Positions 7,424 to 16,605 are shown, numbered from the stretch's first letter. The stretch: DNA of 64,000 nucleotides from JASLDZ01 sp964242625 (GCA_964242625.1 CAXTAO010000009.1:27506-91505); one strand, 5' to 3'. Program-made: numbers and translations. Notes: generated by a model from the letters alone, not told the origin.

Positions 7424-8428
7424 TTACGAGAGCGGGAAGCGGCGGTCCAGCCAGTCGAGGAGACGCGCGTTCACCTCGGCGGGCTTCTCCTGCTGCGTCC
7501 AGTGGCCGGAGCCCGCGACCATGTGCGTCTCGAGGTCCGGGACGAAGCGCTCCATGCCCTGCGCCAGCGCCGGCGGCAGCACCGCGTCGAGCTCGGCGGT
7601 GAGCATCAGCGCGGGCGCGCGCACCTCCTGCGCGACGCCCGCCATGTCCTCCCAGTTGCGGTGGAGGTTGCGGTACCAGTTGAGCCCGCCGGTGAAGCCC
7701 GTGCGCCGATAGGCGTCGACGAAGACGGCGAGCTCGTCGGAGGCGAGGAGCGGCGGGTGGCGGTCGGCGGCCGGGTCCCAGCCGGGGAAGCTCTTCTGCA
7801 GGGCGAGCGCGCCGTCGCGGCTCCACCCCGCCCCGCCCTCGCCCGGCGCGGGGCGGCGCAGGAACCAGCGCAGGCTCCGCTCGATGTCGGCCTCGAACAG
7901 GGCGTCGGCGCGGTCGGGAGCCTGGAAGAACAGCATGTACATCTCGGGGCCGTAGCGCGCCTCCAGCGCTTCCAGCGGCGGCCGCCGCCCGCGCGGCTGG
8001 AAGGGCGTGTTGAGGCCGACCACCCCCGCGGTGCGCTCTGGATGCAGGAGCGGCAGGGCCCAGGCGACCGCGCCGCCCCAGTCGTGGCCCACCCAGACGG
8101 CGCGCGCGATCCCCGCCTCGTCCAAGAGGGCGACGAGGTCGGCGCAGAGCTCGACCAGGCTGTAGCCCGAGACGGCGGCGGGGCGCTCGGACAGGCCGTA
8201 GCCGCGCTGGTCGGGCACGAGCACGCGGCGGCCGGCCGCCGCCAGCGCCCCGAACTGGTGGCGCCAGGAGTAGGCGAGCTCGGGGAAGCCGTGCAGCAGC
8301 ACGACGGGCGGCGCGCCGCCCACGTGCGGACCCGCCTCGTACACGGCCAGGCGCGCTCGGCCGCCGCCGCCACGGGTGAACCAGGGCTCGCCCATCGCGC
8401 TGTTGAGCGTGCGTTGCGGGTCGTCCAT
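7424..8428 (-). CDS. Alpha/beta hydrolase, epoxide hydrolase-like
   Basis: A 334-residue alpha/beta hydrolase of the epoxide-hydrolase group. HGFPELAYSWRHQF is the HGxP oxyanion motif, VLVPDQRGYGLSERP follows, and GHDWGGAVAW holds Asp as the expected nucleophile. LNWYRN in the cap, with its tyrosine, and GHWTQQEKPAEVN carrying the catalytic His also fit. Soluble epoxide hydrolases use these residues to open epoxides to diols; haloalkane dehalogenase-like activity is the main alternative. ATG 8428 is preferred because GAGG lies six bases upstream; ATG 8440 and GTG 8452 are in frame. It is the first gene of a pair with pip. Confidence 0.85.
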   Translation of the reverse strand: MDDPQRTLNSAMGEPWFTRGGGGRARLAVYEAGPHVGGAPPVVLLHGFPELAYSWRHQFGALAAAGRRVLVPDQRGYGLSERPAAVSGYSLVELCADLVALLDEAGIARAVWVGHDWGGAVAWALPLLHPERTAGVVGLNTPFQPRGRRPPLEALEARYGPEMYMLFFQAPDRADALFEADIERSLRWFLRRPAPGEGGAGWSRDGALALQKSFPGWDPAADRHPPLLASDELAVFVDAYRRTGFTGGLNWYRNLHRNWEDMAGVAQEVRAPALMLTAELDAVLPPALAQGMERFVPDLETHMVAGSGHWTQQEKPAEVNARLLDWLDRRFPLS

Positions 8429-8536
8429 GGCGGGCCTCATAGGATCGCCCACGTCTAGGCCGGCGAGGCGGCGTCGGGAACACGCCCGACGCCCGCGCGC
8501 TCACGCCTGCAAGCGGAGCCGGGGAGCGGACGCGCC

Positions 8537-9475
8537 ATGCGCTGGGACGACGAGCGACAGTCCACCAACGTCGACGACCTGCGCGGCCAGGACACGGGCG
8601 GCGGCGGCGGCGGCGGCTTCGGCGGGGGCGGCGGCGGCCTCGGCATGCTGTTCGCGCTTCTGCCGCTGCTCGGTCGCGGCGGCGGCGGCGGGCTCGTCGT
8701 CCTCCTGATCATCGGCGCGGTGATCTTCGGGCCGCGCCTCCTCGCGGGCGGCGGAGCGGGCGCGCCCACACAGGGGGCCCCCGGCTACGCCCAGCCGCAG
8801 GCGCAAGGGTCGGCGCCCGGCGGCCAGGACGAGGACATCCGCTTCGTCCGCGCCGTGACCGCCTATACGGAGGACACCTGGGGCCGCATCTTCCAGGCGC
8901 AGGGCCGCACCTATCAGCCGCCGCGGGTGACGGTGTACACGCGCGGCGTCACCACCGGCTGCGGCGCGGGTCAGGCGGCGATGGGGCCGTTCTACTGCCC
9001 GGCCGACCACCGCGTGTACCTCGACCTGTCGTTCTTCCAGGAGCTGTCGGGCCGCTTCGGCGCGCCCGGCCGCTTCGCCGAGGCCTATGTCATCGCCCAC
9101 GAGGTGGGCCACCACGTGCAGACGCTCCTGGGCACCATGGCCAAGGTCGACGCCCAGCGCGGCGCGTCGGGCGGGCGCGGCGGCAACCCGCTGTCGGTGC
9201 GCACTGAGCTGCAGGCGGACTGCTACGCGGGCGTGTGGGCCAACCAGACCCAGGCGGCGACGCACTTCCTCGATCCCGGCGACGTGGACCAGGCGCTGGC
9301 GGCGGCCACCGCGGTCGGCGACGACACGCTGCAAAAGGAGACGCAGGGGCGCGTCGTGCCCGACAGCTTCACCCACGGCTCGTCCGAGCAGCGGGTGCGG
9401 TGGTTCAAGCGCGGCTTCCAGTCGGGCGACATGGAGCAGTGCGACACCTTCAGCGGGCCCTACAACCAGCTGTAG
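8537..9475 (+). CDS. Neutral zinc metallopeptidase family protein (YpfJ-like)
   Basis: A 312-residue YpfJ/KPN_02809 family protein. It starts with the family hallmark MRWDDERQSTNVDDLRGQ, then a Gly-rich linker and one membrane segment (about residues 45-70, LVVLLIIGAVIFG). The outer domain has ITAYTEDTWGRIF-type sequence, FYCPADHRVYLDLSFF, the HExxH motif HEVGHHVQ (His188, Glu189, His192), then ELQADCYAGVWAN supplying the third ligand region. Proteolysis has not been shown for most members. It is transcribed alone and convergent with the next gene. Confidence 0.9.
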   Translation: MRWDDERQSTNVDDLRGQDTGGGGGGGFGGGGGGLGMLFALLPLLGRGGGGGLVVLLIIGAVIFGPRLLAGGGAGAPTQGAPGYAQPQAQGSAPGGQDEDIRFVRAVTAYTEDTWGRIFQAQGRTYQPPRVTVYTRGVTTGCGAGQAAMGPFYCPADHRVYLDLSFFQELSGRFGAPGRFAEAYVIAHEVGHHVQTLLGTMAKVDAQRGASGGRGGNPLSVRTELQADCYAGVWANQTQAATHFLDPGDVDQALAAATAVGDDTLQKETQGRVVPDSFTHGSSEQRVRWFKRGFQSGDMEQCDTFSGPYNQL

Positions 9476-9490
9476 GCGCGCGGGCGGGCG

Positions 9491-9805
9491 TCAGCCCTCG
9501 AAGGTGCGGTTGGCGATGGCCGACAGGGTCTGCAGCCGCCCATCGAGTTCGGCGGCCATGCGCTCGCAGAGCTCTCTCACCCCGGCGGGGTAGGCCTCGC
9601 CGCCTTCGGCGATGGCGCGCGCCTGGACGGCCGCCTCCGAGATGCGCGTCTCCAGCGCCTGAACCTCCTCGCGGGCGAGGAGGCGCGCCTCGTGCTGCAG
9701 TCGGCGCACCCGCTCGTGGGTCGTCTCCGGCTCGCGGTCGAGCCGGTAGAGCTCGGCGCCGGAGGGGCGGGGCGTGTCCGATCCGGTGGGATTCTGGACG
9801 GTCAT
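9491..9805 (-). CDS. Small coiled-coil protein of unknown function
   Basis: A 104-residue hydrophilic protein with no signal peptide or membrane segment. Residues about 25-70 are charged and heptad-like (ERVRRLQHEARLLAREEVQALETRI), suggesting a coiled coil, and the C-terminal part is also helical. I do not recognise the family. It is kept because codon use follows the genome pattern and because it sits tidily between convergent genes with no better alternative on either strand. No clear ribosome binding site precedes ATG 9805. The 153 bp between it and cyoD hold nothing recognised. Confidence 0.6.
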   Translation of the reverse strand: MTVQNPTGSDTPRPSGAELYRLDREPETTHERVRRLQHEARLLAREEVQALETRISEAAVQARAIAEGGEAYPAGVRELCERMAAELDGRLQTLSAIANRTFEG

Positions 9806-9958
9806 GGCGGGTGGCTCGGGAAGGAGGAGGCGGCGCAGTGTGCCGCCGACTCTGCGTCAGCTGCAATCGCCGGACCACGCAATCGTGCGCCGAATCAACA
9901 CGACGCTCATGGCCGCGTCATCCCGCGAGCCGAGCGCCCCGGTTCCTCGGGCGTCGGG

Positions 9959-10354
9959 TCAGCGCTGCATCCGCATCATCTGATCCATGGGCATCATGTT
10001 GTGGTTGAGGTGATCCATGATCCAGATCGAGCCGATCACAACCAGGAGCACGATTAACACGCCGAACGCCAAGGCCAGCACGTTGTTGGTGTTGTCGGGG
10101 TCGGTGGTGATGTGCAGGAAGAAGACGAGGTGCACGCCCATCTGCGCGACCGCGAAGGTCACCAGCGCCACCGGCACACCCGGCCCATAGATCAGGTGGG
10201 TCGAAGCGGCCCAGAAAGACGCCGCGGTGAGCCCCGTCGCCAGCGCCAGCCCGATCAGATACCCGCGCAGGCCCGCGCCGAGGTCGTGCGCCTCGTCCTC
10301 GCCCGGCGCGAAGTCGCCGCGGTGGTGGTCGGCCACGCCTTCGTCGTCGCTCAT
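9959..10354 (-). CDS. cyoD: Cytochrome o ubiquinol oxidase subunit IV
   Basis: A 131-residue membrane protein with three predicted helices and the CyoD pattern GLRGYLIGLALATGLTAASFW, ALVTFAVAQMGVHLVFFLHI and the loop TTDPDNTNNVLALAFG. Subunit IV helps assembly of the haem-copper core. ATG 10354 is inside the cyoC stop (ATGA overlap), showing tight coupling. The C terminus is unusually rich in methionine and histidine (HNMMPMDQMMRMQR). It is the last gene of a cyoABCD operon. Confidence 0.94.
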   Translation of the reverse strand: MSDDEGVADHHRGDFAPGEDEAHDLGAGLRGYLIGLALATGLTAASFWAASTHLIYGPGVPVALVTFAVAQMGVHLVFFLHITTDPDNTNNVLALAFGVLIVLLVVIGSIWIMDHLNHNMMPMDQMMRMQR

Positions 10355-11034
10355 GTCGTCGCTCCCAGGAGATAGACCAGCGAGAAGATCGCCACCCACA
10401 CGATGTCCAGCGCGTGCCAGAACAGGCTGAAGCACAGGAAGCGATAGCGCATCGAGCGGCGGAAGCCCTTGAACCAGAATTGCGCCATGGTGGTGCCGAG
10501 CCACAGCCCGCCCACCGTCACGTGCAGGCCGTGGCAGCCCACCAGGGCGAAGAAGCCGGACAGGAAAGCGCTGCGCTGCGGGCCGAAGCCGCGCGCGATC
10601 AGGTCGGCGAACTCCTTCACCTCCAGCCCCACGAAGACGAGGCCGAGAAGCCCCGTCGCCAAGAGCGCGACCTGCGTCCACAGCTGCGAGCGCGCCTGCA
10701 CGGCCAGCCCCGCCAGCCCGCAGGCGAAGGACGAGGCGAGCAGGCACCCCGTCTCGATCGCCACGTTTTTGAGGTCAAAGATCTCGCGCGGGCCCGGGCC
10801 GCCCGCGGTCGCCCCCCTCAGCACGGCGTAGCCGGCGAAGAAGGCGGAGAACATGATGATGTCGGAGAGGAGGAAGATCCAGAAGCCGTAGCCGATCACC
10901 ACCCGCACCGGCGCGGGGCCGCCGCCGCCGCGGCCGGGAGCCTCCGCCCCCTCGCCCGGCGGGTGGCCGTGCGATCCCTTCGGATGCGCGTGGCCGATCC
11001 GGTGGGGATCGTGCGCCGCGGCGGCCGCGCTCAT
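10351..11034 (-). CDS. cyoC: Cytochrome o ubiquinol oxidase subunit III
   Basis: A 227-residue protein of the cytochrome oxidase subunit III family with five predicted helices. GFWIFLLSDIIMFSAFFAGYAVL and the following TGCLLASSFACGLA segment are typical, as are GCHGLHVTVGGLW and FWHALDIVWVAIFSLVYL. The first 40 residues are rich in His, Gly and Pro and face the cytoplasm. Start ATG 11034 overlaps the cyoB stop and the stop overlaps cyoD, so translation is coupled on both sides. Confidence 0.95.
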   Translation of the reverse strand: MSAAAAAHDPHRIGHAHPKGSHGHPPGEGAEAPGRGGGGPAPVRVVIGYGFWIFLLSDIIMFSAFFAGYAVLRGATAGGPGPREIFDLKNVAIETGCLLASSFACGLAGLAVQARSQLWTQVALLATGLLGLVFVGLEVKEFADLIARGFGPQRSAFLSGFFALVGCHGLHVTVGGLWLGTTMAQFWFKGFRRSMRYRFLCFSLFWHALDIVWVAIFSLVYLLGATT

Positions 11035-13064
11035 CGCACCGCCTCCGCTTCGGCGTGGCGCTCCGCCCGCTCCTCGGCGCGGAGCCGCTTCAGCCGGCGC
11101 GCGCGGTTGGCGCGGTCGATGCGCGCGACCTCCTCGGCGGGGATGTCGTGGTCGCGGCGGTCCAGCCAAGCGAACCAGACGAAGGTGGCGTAGGCCCCGA
11201 CGAAGCTCGCGGCCGCCATCCACCAGATGTGCCAGATCAGGGCGAAGCCGATGAAGGTGGCGAAGAAGGCGACCACCACCCCCGTGGGCGTGTTCAGCGG
11301 CATGTGGACGGCCTGATAGTCGGGCTCCTCGCTCGAGAGCGATCCCGTGGCGAAGGCCTTCTGCTTGCGGCCCCAGTACGGCTCCTCGTCATGCACGTCG
11401 GGCAGGACGGCGAAGTTGAACTCCGGCGGCGGCGAGGCGGTGGCCCATTCCAACGTGCGGCCGTCCCACGGGTCGCCCAGCTCCTCGCCGCGGCGCTCGC
11501 GGGTGCGGATGGAGACCACGAGCTGGATCACGAGGCAGATGATGCCGCACAGGATCAGGACGGCGCCGAACGCCGCGACGAGGAGCCAGGGCCGCCACGC
11601 CGCCACGTCGTAATGCTGCATCCGCCGCGTCATGCCGAGGAGGCCCAGCACATAGAGCGGCATGAAGGCGAAGTAGAAGCCGGTGATCCAGAACCCGAAC
11701 GCCGCCTTGCCCCACTTCTCGCTGAGCTTGAAGCCGAAGGCCTTGGGAAACCAGTAAGTGTAGCCGGCGAAGGCGCCGAACAGCACGCCGCCGATCACCA
11801 CGTTGTGGAAGTGCGCCACCAGGAACAGGCTGTTGTGCAAGAGGAAGTCAGCTGGCGGCACGGCCAAGAGCACGCCCGTCATGCCGCCGATGACGAAGGT
11901 GACCATGAAGCCCAACGCCCACAGCATGGGCGTCTCGAAGCGGATCTTGCCGCCGTACATGGTGAAGAGCCAATTGAACACCTTCACCCCGGTCGGCACC
12001 GCGATGATCATGGTGGTCACGCCGAAGAAGCCGTTGACGTCTCCGCCCGCGCCCATGGTGAAGAAGTGGTGCAGCCAAACCATGAACGACAGGATGCAGA
12101 TCACCATGGTCGCCGCGATCATCGAGCGATAGCCGAACAGAGGCTTGCCCGAGAAGGTCGAGACCACCTCGGAGAAGACGCCGAACGCCGGCAGGATCAG
12201 GATGTAGACCTCCGGGTGGCCCCAGGCCCAGATGAGGTTCATGAACATCATCGGGTTGCCACCGGCGGTGTCGGTGAAGAAGTGGAAGCCGAGATACCGG
12301 TCCAGCGCCAACATCGCCAAGGTCGCGGTCAGGATCGGGAAGGCGGCCACGATCAGGAGGTTGGACGCCAGCGAGGTCCAGCAGAACATCGGCATGCGCG
12401 TATAGGTCATGCCCGGCGCGCGCATCTTGAGTATGGTGGTGACAAGGTTCACCCCTGATAGCAGCGTGCCCACCCCGGATATCTGCAGCGCCCAGATGTA
12501 GTAGTCGACGCCCACGCCCGGCGAGTACGCCAGCTCCGACAACGGCGGGTAGGGCAGCCACCCCGTCCGCGCGAACTCGCCGATGACCAGCGACACGTTG
12601 ACGAGAAGCGCGCCCGCCGCCGTTAGCCAGAAGCTGACCGAGTTCAGCGTCGGAAAGGCTACGTCGCGCACGCCGAGCTGCAACGGCACGGCGAAGTTCA
12701 TCAGGCCGATCATGAACGGCATGGACACGAAGAAGATCATCAGCGTGCCGTGGGCCGAGAAGATCTGGTTGTAGTGCTCGGGCGGCAGGAACCCCGGCGC
12801 GTGATACGCCATCGCCTGCTGGGTCCGCATCATCAGGGCGTCGACGAAGCCGCGCATGAGCATGACGAGCGCGAGGATGCAGTACATCACCCCGATGCGC
12901 TTGTGATCGACGCTCGTGATCCACTCGCGCCAGAGATACGGCACCCAGCCCTTGATCGTCACGAAGCCAATCACGCCGACCAGCACGAAGCCGATCAGCG
13001 CGGCGGTCGCGAGCGGGATGGGCTGGTCCCAGGGGATGGCGGACCAGGTCAGCTTGCCGAACAT
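11031..13064 (-). CDS. cyoB: Cytochrome o ubiquinol oxidase subunit I
   Basis: The 677-residue catalytic subunit reduces O2 to water at a haem o3/CuB centre using ubiquinol and pumps protons. RGFVDALMMRTQQAMA is the quinol-binding region, and AHGTLMIFF carries the low-spin haem ligand. WAWGHPEVYILILPAFG holds the CuB His and cross-linked Tyr; WLHHFFTMGAGG holds the paired CuB histidines. The K-channel region and HFHNVVIGG with both haem ligands follow. The length matches E. coli CyoB and the many helices fit. Only 1 bp separates it from cyoA. Confidence 0.97.
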   Translation of the reverse strand: MFGKLTWSAIPWDQPIPLATAALIGFVLVGVIGFVTIKGWVPYLWREWITSVDHKRIGVMYCILALVMLMRGFVDALMMRTQQAMAYHAPGFLPPEHYNQIFSAHGTLMIFFVSMPFMIGLMNFAVPLQLGVRDVAFPTLNSVSFWLTAAGALLVNVSLVIGEFARTGWLPYPPLSELAYSPGVGVDYYIWALQISGVGTLLSGVNLVTTILKMRAPGMTYTRMPMFCWTSLASNLLIVAAFPILTATLAMLALDRYLGFHFFTDTAGGNPMMFMNLIWAWGHPEVYILILPAFGVFSEVVSTFSGKPLFGYRSMIAATMVICILSFMVWLHHFFTMGAGGDVNGFFGVTTMIIAVPTGVKVFNWLFTMYGGKIRFETPMLWALGFMVTFVIGGMTGVLLAVPPADFLLHNSLFLVAHFHNVVIGGVLFGAFAGYTYWFPKAFGFKLSEKWGKAAFGFWITGFYFAFMPLYVLGLLGMTRRMQHYDVAAWRPWLLVAAFGAVLILCGIICLVIQLVVSIRTRERRGEELGDPWDGRTLEWATASPPPEFNFAVLPDVHDEEPYWGRKQKAFATGSLSSEEPDYQAVHMPLNTPTGVVVAFFATFIGFALIWHIWWMAAASFVGAYATFVWFAWLDRRDHDIPAEEVARIDRANRARRLKRLRAEERAERHAEAEAVR

Positions 13065-13065
13065 G

Positions 13066-14004
13066 TCAGCTCCCGTTGGAGGCGATCTTGGGGGCGGCGA
13101 TCTTGGAGGCCGCGATCTTGGGGGTCGGATGGGGCACGCCCTGCGGCGGCCCCTCCCCGGGCGGCAGTTCGAGGCGCACCACGGCGTCGAACAGGCCGGG
13201 ACGCACGTCGCGGTAGGTGTAGGGCCCCTTGGGCACGTACTGCTTGAGGAGGCCGCGATAGGCCACGTCGTCCAGCGCGGGGCCTGTGGCGCGCGCGCCG
13301 TTCACCCACGCGGCGAAGCGGTCGCGCGGCATGGCGTCCACGATGAAGCGCATGTCGGAGAAGCCGTCCCCCGACAGGTGGGCGGAGAGACCCTCGTAGC
13401 TGCCCGGCCGGTCGGCCTGCAGGTTCAGCTGAGTGGCCATGCCGCTCATGGTGTAGATCTGCGAGCCGAGGCTCGGGGCCATGAAGGCGTTCATCACGCT
13501 GGCCGACGTCAGCGTGAAGTGCACGGGCGCGCCGGTGGGAATCACCAGCCGGTTGATGCTCGCCACCCCCTGCTGCGGGTAGATGAACAGCCACTTCCAG
13601 TCGAGCGAGACGACCTGCACTTCCAGCGGCTTCTGCCCCCGCGCGCTGGCGAGCGGCTTGCCGGGGTCGAGCTCGTGCGAAGAGATCCAGGCGATGCCGC
13701 CCAGGAACAGGATGGTCAGCGCCGGGATCGACCACACCAGGAGTTCGACACGCCCCGAGTAGGCGAAGTCCGGGCGGCGTCGCGCCTTCGTGTTGCCCTC
13801 GCGCCACCACCAGGCGAACGCCAGGGTGGCCACGATGGTCGGCACGACGATGGCCAGCATTATGGCCAGCGAGTCGAACAGGATCAGCCGCTCGGAGGCG
13901 CCAACCGGCCCCGCGGGAGTGAGCACGCCGCCCGAGCAGCCCGCCAGCAGCACGGCGGGCGCGATCGCCGACAGGCGGCGGAGCGGCGCGACGACCTGCG
14001 ACAT
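13066..14004 (-). CDS. cyoA: Cytochrome o ubiquinol oxidase subunit II (lipoprotein)
   Basis: A 312-residue subunit II with signal peptide and lipobox LLAGC near residue 23, two transmembrane helices, and a periplasmic cupredoxin-like domain without CuA ligands, as expected for a quinol oxidase. Motifs include VQVVSLDWKWLFIYPQQG, FTLTSASVMNAFMAPSLGSQIY and LSGDGFSDMRF. ATG 14004 is chosen over an upstream in-frame start because AAGGAGAAG lies a short distance ahead. The C terminus ends in a threefold PKIAA/SKIAA/PKIAS repeat, mirrored in the DNA. First gene of the operon; haem O synthase (cyoE) is not in the window. Confidence 0.94.
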   Translation of the reverse strand: MSQVVAPLRRLSAIAPAVLLAGCSGGVLTPAGPVGASERLILFDSLAIMLAIVVPTIVATLAFAWWWREGNTKARRRPDFAYSGRVELLVWSIPALTILFLGGIAWISSHELDPGKPLASARGQKPLEVQVVSLDWKWLFIYPQQGVASINRLVIPTGAPVHFTLTSASVMNAFMAPSLGSQIYTMSGMATQLNLQADRPGSYEGLSAHLSGDGFSDMRFIVDAMPRDRFAAWVNGARATGPALDDVAYRGLLKQYVPKGPYTYRDVRPGLFDAVVRLELPPGEGPPQGVPHPTPKIAASKIAAPKIASNGS

Positions 14005-14179
14005 TGCGACGCTTCTCCTTCCCGCGCGACGCATCGCCGCTGCGGCGCAGCATCTAAGCCCCGGCGGGCGGGCGACCTAGAGTTCTATGTTAACCGCCGC
14101 CTGTTTTTCGGATCGACCCTGCGTCGCCGCTTGCCAGCCGGCGCGGGCGCCGCCATGGCTGGCGGATCACGCGCCGGCG

Positions 14180-14377
14180 CCCGCGAGGGCTTCACGGGAA
14201 CATCGGTGGGTCGCTCTCGGGCGGCGAGGCCGAGGCTGTCCCTGCAACTGTAAGCGGAGAGCGTGGCGGACAGGTGGGCGGCCCCCTTGCGGGGGCGGCT
14301 CGCGGCCACTGGGGCGCCTCGGCGCGCTGGGAAGGCGTCCGCCGCGCTATGACCCGCGAGCCAGGAGACCGGCCGAC
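14180..14377 (+). promoter_or_regulatory. Cobalamin (adenosylcobalamin) riboswitch
   Basis: The region holds the conserved parts of the cobalamin aptamer in order: GGGAACATCGGTG near 14196, the B12 box core GAGGCTGTCCCTGCAACTGTA around 14225-14253 and AAGCGG directly after. GCCACTGG near 14304, GGGAAGGCG near 14329 and GACCCGCGAGCCAGGAGACC near 14351-14370 complete the pattern. It lies upstream of a BtuB-like receptor gene, the classic regulated target, so cobalamin binding should lower its expression. About 200 nt follow before the start codon; hairpins at 14439-14456 and around 14513-14528 may form the expression platform, but no T-tract terminator is clear. The rest of 14005-14180 holds the divergent promoters of cyoA and this gene, with no clear boxes. 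Confidence 0.93.
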
Positions 14378-14580
14378 GCGTGGTCGCTCCGCCCGGATCC
14401 AGGGGATGGTCCAGGCACGGAACTCCGCTTGAGCGACTGAGCGGCGGGCGCCGCTCGACGGGTCCAACGTGCGGCGTGAGCGCCCGCGCGGCGGCGCCGT
14501 GTCGCTTGGGGACGGACCGACAGGTCCGGCCGCGGGAGGCGCCCGCCTTCCGTCGCGCGCGCTCCGAAGGCCATTGCGCC

Positions 14581-16509
14581 ATGCCGTTCCCCGTCTCCCG
14601 CGCCGCGCTTGCGGCCGCGCTGTTCCCGTCCGCCCTCCTCGCGGGCCGCGCCTCCGCTCAGACAGCGCCGCCCGACGGCCTCTCGCCCTCAGACCCCACG
14701 ATCGTCGTCACCGCCACCCGCGACATCGCCGGTGTCGACCGCGCGCTCGTGGGCTCGTCCATCACCGTCCTCACCGCGCCCGAGCTCGCCGTGCGCCAGG
14801 TCCAGCTCGTGTCGGACGTCCTGCGCGACGTGCCCGGCGTGGAGGTCAACCGCACGGGCGCGGTGGGCGGGCTGACCGACGTGCGCATCCGCGGGGCCGA
14901 GGCGAACCACACGCTGGTCTTGATCGACGGGATCAAGGCGAGCGACCCCTACCAGGACAGCTTCGACTTCGCCGCCCTCCTCGCCGACGAGGCGGCGCGG
15001 GTGGAGGTGCTGCGGGGCGAACAGAGCGCGCTCTACGGCTCCGACGCGGTGGGGGGCGTGATCAACTACATCACCGCCTCCGGGGCCGAGCGGCCGGGCG
15101 GCCAGATCAGGCTGGAAGGCGGCTCGTTCGGCACGGGCGAGTTCAGCGGGCGCCTCGCCGGCGCCTCGCACGGGCTGGACGTGGCGGTGTCGGGCCAGGC
15201 GTACCACACCGACGGCACGGTGGTGGCCCCCGACGGCTCGCGCCCGGTGGGGGCCGACATCGAGTCCGCCTCAGCGAAGGTGAGCTATGCGCTCACCCCG
15301 GCGCTGAGCCTGCGCGCCGTCGGCCGCTGGACCGACACCCGCGCCGACACCGACGACCAGGACTACGCCGTGACGGGGAACGCCATCGACAGCGACGCCC
15401 ACTACCGCTCGCGCGGCGCCTATGGCCTCGTCGGGCTGGACGCGACCGGGCTCGGCGGCCGCTGGCGGGGGTCGGTGGACGCCCAGGCGGCCGATGTCGA
15501 CCGCAAGAGCTACGAGTACGGCGGCGAGCTCCAGTTCGGCAGCGTGGGGCGCCGCTACCGCGCGTCGGGCGTCTCCACCCTGCAGTTCGGCACGACCGCC
15601 GTCGCCCAGACGCTGACGGTCGCCGCCGACGGCGAGCGCGACGAGTACCGCACCATCGATCCGTTCGGCTTCGCCGACACCTCGCTCCGCGCCCAGGAGT
15701 TCTGGGGCGTGGTCGGCCAGTACGACGTCGTGTTCGGCGGCCGGCTGGCGCTGGGCGGGGCGCTGCGCCACGACGGCAACAGCCGCTTCCGCGACGACGA
15801 CACCTACCACGCCCAGGCGTCGTACCGGCTGGGCGGCGGGCTGCGGCTGCATGCGGCCGGCGGCTCGGGCGTCAAGAACCCAGGCGTGTTCGAGCTGTTC
15901 GGCTACGCGCCCACCAGCAACTTCGTCGGGAACCCGGCGCTGAAGCCGGAGACCCAGCGCGGCTGGGAGGCGGGGGCCGAAGAGCCGCTGGCGGGCGGGC
16001 GCGCGCGGGTGGACCTGACCTACTTCTCCAGCCGGCTGCACGACGAGATCGCGACCGACTTCTCGGTCTCGCCCAACACGCCGATCAACCTCCCGGGCTC
16101 GTCCACCCGGCGCGGCGTCGAGGTGGCGGCGCGCGCGGCGCTGGGCGCGGGCTTCAGCGGGACGCTCGCCTACACCTACCTCGACGCTCGGCAGGAGGGC
16201 GCGCCGGAGATCCGACGGCCGCGCAACATCGCCAGCGTCAACCTCGACTGGCGCTCGCCCGACGACCGCGCGGGGGCCCACCTGTCGGCGCGCTACAACG
16301 GCGACCAGTTCGACACCAACTTCGCCACCTTCGAGACGGTGCGGCTGGCGAGCTTCACGCTCCTGACGCTCGGGGCCGACTACCGCCTCACCCCGCGCCT
16401 GCAGCTCTACGGCCGCCTCGAGAACCTTCTGGACGATCGCTACCAGGAGGTGGCTGGCTACGAGGCCCCGGGGCGGGCCGCCTACGCCGGGGTGCGCGCG
16501 AGCTTCTGA
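14581..16509 (+). CDS. btuB: TonB-dependent receptor, BtuB-like (vitamin B12)
   Basis: A 642-residue outer-membrane receptor. A signal peptide (about residues 1-26, ASAQT) is followed by SDPTIVVTATRD, a TonB-box/plug start. The plug domain includes VSDVLRDVPGVEVNRTGAVGGLTDVRIRGAEANHTLVLIDGIKASDP in overlapping pieces and RVEVLRGEQSALYGSDAVGGVINYIT, and the barrel ends in YEAPGRAAYAGVRASF with the terminal Phe typical of barrels. Length and the IRGAEANHTLVLIDG pattern match BtuB. The cobalamin riboswitch in the leader supports uptake of B12 or related corrinoids. No btuCDF genes follow. ATG 14581 is used; longer frames would run back into the leader. Confidence 0.92.
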   Translation: MPFPVSRAALAAALFPSALLAGRASAQTAPPDGLSPSDPTIVVTATRDIAGVDRALVGSSITVLTAPELAVRQVQLVSDVLRDVPGVEVNRTGAVGGLTDVRIRGAEANHTLVLIDGIKASDPYQDSFDFAALLADEAARVEVLRGEQSALYGSDAVGGVINYITASGAERPGGQIRLEGGSFGTGEFSGRLAGASHGLDVAVSGQAYHTDGTVVAPDGSRPVGADIESASAKVSYALTPALSLRAVGRWTDTRADTDDQDYAVTGNAIDSDAHYRSRGAYGLVGLDATGLGGRWRGSVDAQAADVDRKSYEYGGELQFGSVGRRYRASGVSTLQFGTTAVAQTLTVAADGERDEYRTIDPFGFADTSLRAQEFWGVVGQYDVVFGGRLALGGALRHDGNSRFRDDDTYHAQASYRLGGGLRLHAAGGSGVKNPGVFELFGYAPTSNFVGNPALKPETQRGWEAGAEEPLAGGRARVDLTYFSSRLHDEIATDFSVSPNTPINLPGSSTRRGVEVAARAALGAGFSGTLAYTYLDARQEGAPEIRRPRNIASVNLDWRSPDDRAGAHLSARYNGDQFDTNFATFETVRLASFTLLTLGADYRLTPRLQLYGRLENLLDDRYQEVAGYEAPGRAAYAGVRASF

Positions 16510-16605
16510 CCGCGCGCCTTCGCCGGCTTGCCTTCCGCCACGTCGCGCGGGGACAAGTCGGCGGGCCCGGTGGCGGGCGGCCCGGCTTTGGGCGGGAGGA
16601 CGGCC

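Noticed and set aside
5981..8458. An 825-codon open frame on the plus strand across pgeF, pip and the hydrolase
   Set aside because: It is opposite to two well-recognised hydrolases and has repetitive Ala/Arg/Gly composition with no domain; long open shadows are normal at this GC content.
8477..8501. GGAAC-N16-CGCT before the YpfJ-like gene as an EcfG promoter
   Set aside because: The -10 box has a mismatch at a key position, and there is no stress-gene context; too weak to list.
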